Positions 59,098 through 64,000 of a stretch of 64,000 bases of DNA are shown here, piece by piece. Both the position numbers and the translations under genes were made by a program. The DNA is from Limiplasma sp031549415. Its GTDB lineage: Bacteria > Bacillota > Clostridia > Christensenellales > Aristaeellaceae. The DNA is taken from assembly GCA_031549415.1 (NCBI GenBank), contig JAVBPU010000004.1:186001-250000 (forward strand), read 5' to 3'. Position 1 is the stretch's first letter; the number at the start of each line of letters is the position of its first letter. The notes below the pieces were generated by a model that was given only the letters and a program-made list of their open reading frames with translations, was not told the origin of the DNA and made no database searches.

Positions 59098-60219
59098 ATG
59101 AAGATTGCCAAGAAAGACGCCCTGGTCTGGTTTGAATTTTTCGCGTCCTTGCCCCAGGACCAGGAGCTATCCCCCCGCCAGCAGGAAATCGTGTATGCCA
59201 CCCTGGCGCAAATCGAGGAAGCGGTGGAGCAAAAAAACCAGGCCCTGATGGCGGACATCAAGGGCCTGCAATCATTGCAAGGCCGGACCTTGTATGTAGG
59301 CCAGGGCAAATTGCCGGAGGGCTGCCGCTCCTGCCTGCTGGGCACTGGCCTCAGCGCCATCCGCAAAACCAACCAATGCAACCTATCCTGCAAATTTTGC
59401 TATGATTATGGGGTGCTGGACCAGATTCCGCCCATTGGGGAAGGCATGTGGGAGATTGGCGGCACGAAGTTCTATGAGCGGGACATCCCCTTGCTTTTGT
59501 CTATCCAGCAAAAGCCCACGGGCATTTCCTACGTGTACCTGGAGCCTTTCCTGGAAATCGAAAAATATTACGGCATGGTCCGCCTCTTCCACGAGGCGCA
59601 GGTCCACCAGCACTTATACACCAACGGCACCCTGGCCACGGAGAGGCAGCTAAAGGCGTTGGGCGAAGCGGGCCTGGACGAAATTCGCTTCAACCTGGGC
59701 GCTTCCCATTGCGCGGACCGGGTGATCGAAGCCATTCAGATTGCCAAGCGGTACATCCCCAGCGTGGGGGTGGAAACGCCCATGACGCCGGAGTTTTACG
59801 GGGAATTCTTCCAGAAAAAGGAAAAAATCCTGGCCACCGGGCTGGATTTCATCAACTGCGCGGAACTGCATTTGAACGAAAACAACATCGAAAACTACCA
59901 GGGTGAAAACATGTACTTGTGCAGGCGGGGCTACCTTTCCCCCATTTGGAGCCGGGAGCTGACCCTGCGGCTGATGCAAAGGGCCGGGGAGGAAGGCTGG
60001 AATCTGGTGGTGCACGACTGCTCCAACCACACCAAATTCGCCCGGGGCCTGCATTTGCGGGCCAAAGAAGGCGGTTGCTTCGGGTCCAGCGACTATGGCT
60101 GCGAGTTTGATCGGCTGCCCTATGACGCCTTTTTGCCTGTCTTGCGGGATGAAAGCTTCCCTTTTCTGCAAGAAGAAGAGCTGCCCGACGGCTATCAGCC
60201 GGGGCAGCTGCTTTGGTAG
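59098..60219 (+). CDS. Radical SAM protein, unknown substrate
   Basis: 373 aa from the ATG at 59098 with AAAGGAGA; an in-frame start at 59062 lies inside the promoter. The cluster motif CNLSCKFC is at about 98-105. N-terminal region: a helical segment, then GKLPEGCRSCLLGTGLSAI, whose two Cys may bind another cluster or zinc. The C-terminal half includes HDCSNHTKFARG and a GCFGSSDYGCEFD segment with further Cys. This layout (GCRSCLLG, then CxxxCxxC) is seen in uncharacterised radical SAM proteins. It stands alone between divergent sugar genes and uppP. Confidence 0.82.
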   Translation: MKIAKKDALVWFEFFASLPQDQELSPRQQEIVYATLAQIEEAVEQKNQALMADIKGLQSLQGRTLYVGQGKLPEGCRSCLLGTGLSAIRKTNQCNLSCKFCYDYGVLDQIPPIGEGMWEIGGTKFYERDIPLLLSIQQKPTGISYVYLEPFLEIEKYYGMVRLFHEAQVHQHLYTNGTLATERQLKALGEAGLDEIRFNLGASHCADRVIEAIQIAKRYIPSVGVETPMTPEFYGEFFQKKEKILATGLDFINCAELHLNENNIENYQGENMYLCRRGYLSPIWSRELTLRLMQRAGEEGWNLVVHDCSNHTKFARGLHLRAKEGGCFGSSDYGCEFDRLPYDAFLPVLRDESFPFLQEEELPDGYQPGQLLW

Positions 60220-60232
60220 TCTGGGGCGTCCT

Positions 60233-60255
60233 GCGGGCGGTCCCGCTCGCTTTTT
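60233..60255 (+). terminator. Probable terminator of the radical SAM gene
   Basis: GCGGG (60233-60237), loop CGGT, CCCGC (60242-60246), then TCGCTTTTT. Short stem; it overlaps the uppP stop region on the other strand. Confidence 0.45.
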
Positions 60256-61060
60256 ACATCACGCCGGTCACTTGCAGGGCAATCACCAAAATGCCCAGCA
60301 GCACCACATACAGCGCAAACCAGTTCAGGGAAATCTTGGTGATGAGCTTCAGCATAAAGCGGATGGCGAAGTAACCGCTCACTGCGGCTACCACCATGCC
60401 GAGGGCGATGGCGGGCAAATCCGAGGATAGGGCGCTCAGGCCGCCGGTTTTGATCACCTCATAGCCCTCGGAAAGCATGCCGGCCACAATGGCGGGGGCG
60501 CTCATCATAAAGCTGAATTTGGCGGCCCTCTCCCGGTTCAGGCCCGCCGCCACGCCGCCAAAGATGGTGGAGCCGCTGCGGCTGATGCCGGGCAGCATGC
60601 CCACGGCCTGCATGCAGCCCATCATCAGGGCTTCAAAGAGGCCCACAGGCTTGTCAGGCTTATGCAGGACTTCGCGCCGCCTGGCCAGCCATTGGGTCAG
60701 CATCAGCAGCAGGCCGGTCAGCAGGAAGCAAGCGCCTAAAATCACGTTGTGAGTCTCAAAATAGTCGATTTGGTCGCCCAGCAGCAGCTTTGCCACCAGC
60801 GCGGGCAGCGAGGCAATGAACAGCAGCAGCAAAGTCTTGTTTTGGATGGGATGGCGCAGCATGTCCCACCAATCCTTCCAAAAGACCACCAGCACCGCCA
60901 CCAACGTGCCCACATGCAGCAAAATGTTAAAAAGCAGTTGATGTTCCAGATTCACGCCAAAAAGCGCCTGCAACAGGTTCAGATGTCCGCTGGAGGAGAT
61001 GGGCAAAAATTCCGCCAGGCCTTGCAATAGCCCCAAAAAAGCCGCCAATCCAATACTCAT
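60254..61060 (-). CDS. uppP: Undecaprenyl-diphosphatase UppP/BacA
   Basis: 268 aa, seven to eight membrane helices. The catalytic regions are LAEFLPISSSGHLNLLQ (about 14-30, Glu and Ser/His) and LPGISRSGSTIFGG (about 160-173, Arg). It dephosphorylates undecaprenyl pyrophosphate on the outer membrane face to recycle the cell-wall lipid carrier, and confers bacitracin tolerance. Confidence 0.97.
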   Translation of the reverse strand: MSIGLAAFLGLLQGLAEFLPISSSGHLNLLQALFGVNLEHQLLFNILLHVGTLVAVLVVFWKDWWDMLRHPIQNKTLLLLFIASLPALVAKLLLGDQIDYFETHNVILGACFLLTGLLLMLTQWLARRREVLHKPDKPVGLFEALMMGCMQAVGMLPGISRSGSTIFGGVAAGLNRERAAKFSFMMSAPAIVAGMLSEGYEVIKTGGLSALSSDLPAIALGMVVAAVSGYFAIRFMLKLITKISLNWFALYVVLLGILVIALQVTGVM

Positions 61061-61098
61061 ACCGTCGTTCCCTTCTTCGATTTGGAAAGAATGCGCCC

Positions 61099-61127
61099 AG
61101 TATACACCATTTTGTGGCGGCTGTCAC
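61099..61127 (-). promoter_or_regulatory. Promoter of uppP
   Basis: GTGACA (61127-61122), 17-base spacer, TATACT (61104-61099). Confidence 0.6.
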
Positions 61128-61167
61128 GCCTGCGGGCTCCTTTTCATTCGGGTGAAAACTTGGTATA

Positions 61168-62085
61168 ATGGAAGCACAGGGGGGATGCTTTATCAAAAGA
61201 AATTTGCGCCAGTGCTATCAGGCCCTTGTGGCGCTGGCTGGGGCGGCCATGTTGCTGTTTGTGCTTTTCTCTCCGGCGCAGGCGTCTTTTGTTGAGCCCG
61301 CCGTCTTGTTTATGAATGTGGGCAAGGCGGACTGCGCCCTGGTATTCTTGGGAGAAAGGGCCTACCTGGTGGACACCGGTTCCAAGGACAGCGCCCCGGC
61401 CATGATGCGGGCTGTGATGGCCTATGGCATCCAAGAACTGGACGGGGTGTTCATCACCCATACGGACAAGGACCATGTGGGCGGGCTGAAACCGCTGCTC
61501 AAAAGCGATGTGAAGGTAGCGCGGCTGTACGCGCCCGCCATTCATACGGAGGCCAGCGACGAAAGCCATCCGGTGTACGAGGCCAGCCAAAAGTATGAAG
61601 TGCCCATGACCTGGCTGGTGGCGGGGGACCGGGTGGAGGCGGGGGAAGGCCTCGTCTTCTCCGTGCTGGGGCCCATCAGCAAGGTAGAAGACAGTGAAAA
61701 TAACAATTCCCTGGTGATGGACCTGCAAACCCCGGAGGGCAACATCCTTTTTGCGGGGGACATGGAGTTTCCCCAGGAGGAGGAGCTGTTGCGGGCCGGA
61801 GCCATCCCCAAGGCCACGGTGCTCAAGGTAGGCCACCATGGGGAGGATGATGCCAGCAGCACCGCGTTCATCGCCACGGTGCGGCCCAAGTGGGCGGTGA
61901 TCTCCACCAGTACCCAGGAGGAGCCGGACACGCCGGACCCCAAGGTGATCAAGCTGTTGTGGGCGGTGAAGGCCAACGTGGCAGTGACCCAGGAGGCAAC
62001 CTGCGGTATTTTGGTCCGCTTGTCCGGGGGCCAGGTCCAGGCGGAGCAGCTGGATTACAAGCAAGACCCGGCAAACGGGGTGTGA
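61168..62085 (+). CDS. ComEC/Rec2-related metallo-beta-lactamase-fold hydrolase
   Basis: Up to 305 aa. A hydrophobic segment at about 18-40 (VALAGAAMLLFVLFSPAQA) is a signal peptide or anchor. The MBL domain follows: VGKADCALVF, VDTGS, THTDKDHVGG (metal HxxxDH), LFAGDME and VGHHGEDDAS. This is the pattern of extracellular ComEC-type DNase/hydrolase proteins. The ATG at 61168 overlaps a TATAAT -10 box (61164-61169), so the real start is probably downstream, near GGGGGG at 61179-61184, with no standard codon ideally placed (TTG at 61204 is the next). Confidence 0.8.
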   Translation: MEAQGGCFIKRNLRQCYQALVALAGAAMLLFVLFSPAQASFVEPAVLFMNVGKADCALVFLGERAYLVDTGSKDSAPAMMRAVMAYGIQELDGVFITHTDKDHVGGLKPLLKSDVKVARLYAPAIHTEASDESHPVYEASQKYEVPMTWLVAGDRVEAGEGLVFSVLGPISKVEDSENNNSLVMDLQTPEGNILFAGDMEFPQEEELLRAGAIPKATVLKVGHHGEDDASSTAFIATVRPKWAVISTSTQEEPDTPDPKVIKLLWAVKANVAVTQEATCGILVRLSGGQVQAEQLDYKQDPANGV

Positions 62086-62140
62086 ATCCGGCTGGATTTG
62101 CCCCGCAGGCTCCCAGGCCCGTCCGCTGGGCCAACAAAAA

Positions 62141-62167
62141 CCATATACCCCTTCCTTGCATAGAATG
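62141..62167 (+). promoter_or_regulatory. Sigma-K-like promoter of the Cys/Pro-rich gene
   Basis: AACC with AC at 62140-62141, 17-base spacer, CATAGAATG (62159-62167). One mismatch to CATANNNTA, the same G as at 50764. Confidence 0.48.
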
Positions 62168-62202
62168 CTTTGGTAGTCATTCTACGTAAAGGAGGGTTTT
62201 TT

Positions 62203-62964
62203 TTGCATAGTCCCACCTGTCATTGCCCGGCATGCGCCTGTGGGGAGCCGCGCTTTGGAACGCACCCAGGCCGTGCCGGTTCGATTCCCGGGCCTGGTTG
62301 CAAGCCGCCGCCCTGTATGCCGCACGACCCCTGCCCGCCTCCCTGCCCGCCGGAGTGTTCTCCTCCATGCAAGCACCCCTGCCCCCCCCAGCACACCCAG
62401 GGGGTGCTTCTCAACAAAATCATCTGTTCGGACCGGAAGTTCATGCCCCGCCTGTGTGTGGACCTGCCCCTGGAAAGTTTGCCCTGCTGTGCCAAAGCCC
62501 CTTATACAGTGCTGATGGTACAGCAAAGCGGCGCCCCACCTTGGTGGACGCCGCTGGAAAACCGTGGGATGTATGGCCGGCTGTGCTTTCGGGTGTGCAT
62601 CCCCGTATGCTGTCAGGTCAGGGATGCCTGCGGCTGCTTCTTCTCCACCACCGCGGTAGTGGAAGTGGACGCGGCGCTTTCGCCCCGGTGTGATCCGGCG
62701 GAATGCTGGCGGCACAACCTGGTCATTGTGCCTGCGGTGCGGCTCTGCTGCGCCCCGGTCTGCACCCAGGATCAAATGGCGACCGTGCAGCTGGAAGTTT
62801 GCCTGGAGATGTACCTGACCCGGCTGGAACCGGCCTATGTAAAGGCCCCAACGCCCCCCTGCCCCGACCTGCCCCTGTACCCGCCGCCTTGCCGGGTCAG
62901 CCCACCTTGTTGGCCACAATGCCCAGAAGACCGGGGCCCGTGTGGATGGCCAACACAGGGCTAA
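62203..62964 (+). CDS. Cys/Pro-rich protein, probable spore-coat protein
   Basis: 253 aa from a TTG at 62203, eight bases after AAAGGAGGG; in-frame starts further upstream lack a ribosome site. About 30 Cys. Residues 1-65 are a Cys/Pro/His segment (PPPCPPECSPPCKHPCPP), and 70-220 are a globular domain (LLNKIICSDRKFMPRLCVDLP ... VVEVDAALS ... VQLEVCLEMYLT). The C-terminal 35 residues are again Pro/Cys. No signal peptide. Composition and sigma-K-like promoter suggest a disulfide-linked coat or exosporium component. Its last 68 bases overlap degV on the other strand. Confidence 0.72.
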   Translation: MHSPTCHCPACACGEPRFGTHPGRAGSIPGPGCKPPPCMPHDPCPPPCPPECSPPCKHPCPPQHTQGVLLNKIICSDRKFMPRLCVDLPLESLPCCAKAPYTVLMVQQSGAPPWWTPLENRGMYGRLCFRVCIPVCCQVRDACGCFFSTTAVVEVDAALSPRCDPAECWRHNLVIVPAVRLCCAPVCTQDQMATVQLEVCLEMYLTRLEPAYVKAPTPPCPDLPLYPPPCRVSPPCWPQCPEDRGPCGWPTQG

Positions 62965-63754
62965 CAGGAGCGATAAACGATTCCACGATGTTCAGGGTCC
63001 CTTTCAGCCTTTCCAGCAGTTGCTGGGCTTCTTCCAAAGCCCGGCCATGCACCACGGAAAGGCTGATTTTTGCTTGTCCAAAGCGCTGCACGGCCTCTTG
63101 GACCATGGTATCCACAGCGTTCTTATACCCCCGGGCCTTGGCCAGCGTTTCATACACGCCGTCTTTGTTCACAAAAATCACGGGTTTCAGCTGCAAAATA
63201 CTGCCTACCACGCCTTCCACCAGACCGATGCGGCCGCCCTTGCGCAAAAATTCCAAGGTGCGGATCACAAAAGCGCCCAGTTGGGTGGAGCGCACCTGCT
63301 GGGCAGCCTCAATGGCTTCTTCCACGGTTTTTCCCGCCTGCACGGCTTTTGCGGCGGCCAGCACCATCATGCCAAGGCCTGTGGAAAGGGTGAGGGAGTC
63401 CACCACATGGATGCGAAGACGGTCTGTAAAGTCCTCCGCCAGCATGCGCACCATCTGGCAGGTACCGGAAAGGCCGGAGGAGATGGACAGGTGAATCACA
63501 TCGGTCACATCCTCGCTCGCCAGCTCACCGTACAGGGTAGCCACATCTTCCGGCAGGGGCAGGCTGGTTTTGGGCAGCTCTTTTTCCATCAGCTCATACA
63601 GCTCGTCCTGGCCAATGTCCACCCGGTCCCGGTATTCGGCGTTCTGGCACACCACCCGCAGCGAAATCATGCGGATGCCATATTGTTCCAACTGCTCATC
63701 AGTCAAATCACAGGAGGAGTCCGTAACAATCACCGTTTTCTGTTCCGTTGCCAT
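62897..63754 (-). CDS. DegV family fatty-acid-binding protein
   Basis: 285 aa. DegV features: VIVTDSSCDL at residue 8, SLPLPEDV, LSISSGLSGTCQ (fatty-acid carboxylate-binding Ser), VVDSLTLSTGLGM and EFLRKGGRIG. Such proteins bind a fatty acid and serve as FakB-type partners of fatty-acid kinase. Overlaps the Cys/Pro-rich gene tail to tail. Confidence 0.93.
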   Translation of the reverse strand: MATEQKTVIVTDSSCDLTDEQLEQYGIRMISLRVVCQNAEYRDRVDIGQDELYELMEKELPKTSLPLPEDVATLYGELASEDVTDVIHLSISSGLSGTCQMVRMLAEDFTDRLRIHVVDSLTLSTGLGMMVLAAAKAVQAGKTVEEAIEAAQQVRSTQLGAFVIRTLEFLRKGGRIGLVEGVVGSILQLKPVIFVNKDGVYETLAKARGYKNAVDTMVQEAVQRFGQAKISLSVVHGRALEEAQQLLERLKGTLNIVESFIAPVSPVLAIHTGPGLLGIVANKVG

Positions 63755-63833
63755 GCCTGCATCCTCCTCGCGGTTTTTGAAAAGGCTATTTTTTCAATGA
63801 AAGGTCAACTCTACCAATGAGATACCGGGTTTT

Positions 63834-63861
63834 ATTATAACACAGTATGACGCAGAGTCAA
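63834..63861 (-). promoter_or_regulatory. Promoter of degV
   Basis: TTGACT (63861-63856), 16-base spacer, TATAAT (63839-63834). Confidence 0.75.
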
Positions 63862-63947
63862 TTACGGCATTGGGGGAAAGCGAGGGGAAATTGGGGAGAG
63901 GCAAGGGGAAGGAGAAGCGTAACCTCCGTTACAAGTCCCCCTGTACA

Positions 63948-63976
63948 TTGACAAAACAAGGCGTTTGCAGTACCAT
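63948..63976 (+). promoter_or_regulatory. Promoter at the right edge, reading out of the window
   Basis: TTGACA (63948-63953), 17-base spacer, TACCAT (63971-63976). The gene it serves lies beyond base 64000. Confidence 0.5.
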
Positions 63977-64000
63977 GAAGCATGGCAGCCTGCAAGAAAA

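Overview
The window reads as a chromosomal segment of a GC-rich, endospore-forming member of the Clostridia. The evidence is a spoVAC-spoVAD-spoVAE operon, spmA-spmB, Cys/Pro-rich proteins without signal peptides that resemble spore-coat proteins, a T-box leader on metG, a glycyl radical enzyme, pyruvate phosphate dikinase and a flavodiiron-rubredoxin fusion. There is no ribosomal RNA, phage, IS element or CRISPR array. One tRNA gene, tRNA-Ser(GGA), is present.

Layout. 1-5408 (+): two Gfo/Idh/MocA dehydrogenases, three AP-endonuclease-2-type TIM barrels, a DUF2877 (AllH-like) protein and a cupin, which look like a catabolic operon for a sugar, cyclitol or glycoside. It converges on a ten-gene minus-strand operon (16745 to 5656): GNAT-like protein, Cys-less thiolase, DUF35 partner, FdrA/AllF, DUF1116/AllG, metal-dependent cyclase, three xanthine-dehydrogenase-type subunits and an NCS2 permease, with a divergent PucR/CdaR regulator. 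AllF, AllG and AllH homologues together suggest an oxamate-type carbamoyltransferase in ureide/purine breakdown.

18271-26061: a Gly-rich small protein, tRNA-Ser, the spoVA operon, tatD-metG with a Met T-box, and spmA-spmB. 26313-32969: a four-domain flavodiiron protein, ppdK, a zinc-ribbon membrane protein and a LysM repeat protein. 38527-32970 (-): a compact seven-gene operon (free-Met-sulfoxide reductase, folate ECF S component, nth, obgE, yhbY, a PD-(D/E)XK-like protein and a SNF2 helicase). icd follows on the plus strand.

40214-48197: a complete chemosensory core in two convergent operons (MCP, response regulator-GGDDF, CheA, CheW against CheY, CheR, CheB) with no flagellar genes. 48480-52033: two neighbouring thioester-domain (TQxA) proteins without signal peptides, one with Pro-rich/Cys repeats and one with a Cys-rich tail. 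Both have sigma-K-like promoters, as do the LysM gene and a further Cys/Pro-rich gene at 62203. I consider this possible spore-surface adhesin set the most interesting item.

52381-56617: glycyl radical enzyme, its activase and a duplicated FMN split-barrel protein, behind a leader that could attenuate transcription. 56708-58924 (-): a xylose-isomerase-like barrel and a PfkB kinase. Then come an unassigned radical SAM protein, uppP, a ComEC-type hydrolase, the Cys/Pro-rich protein and DegV. Clusters of short perfect hairpins, mosaics of the same few palindromes, recur at gene ends and operon boundaries across the window.
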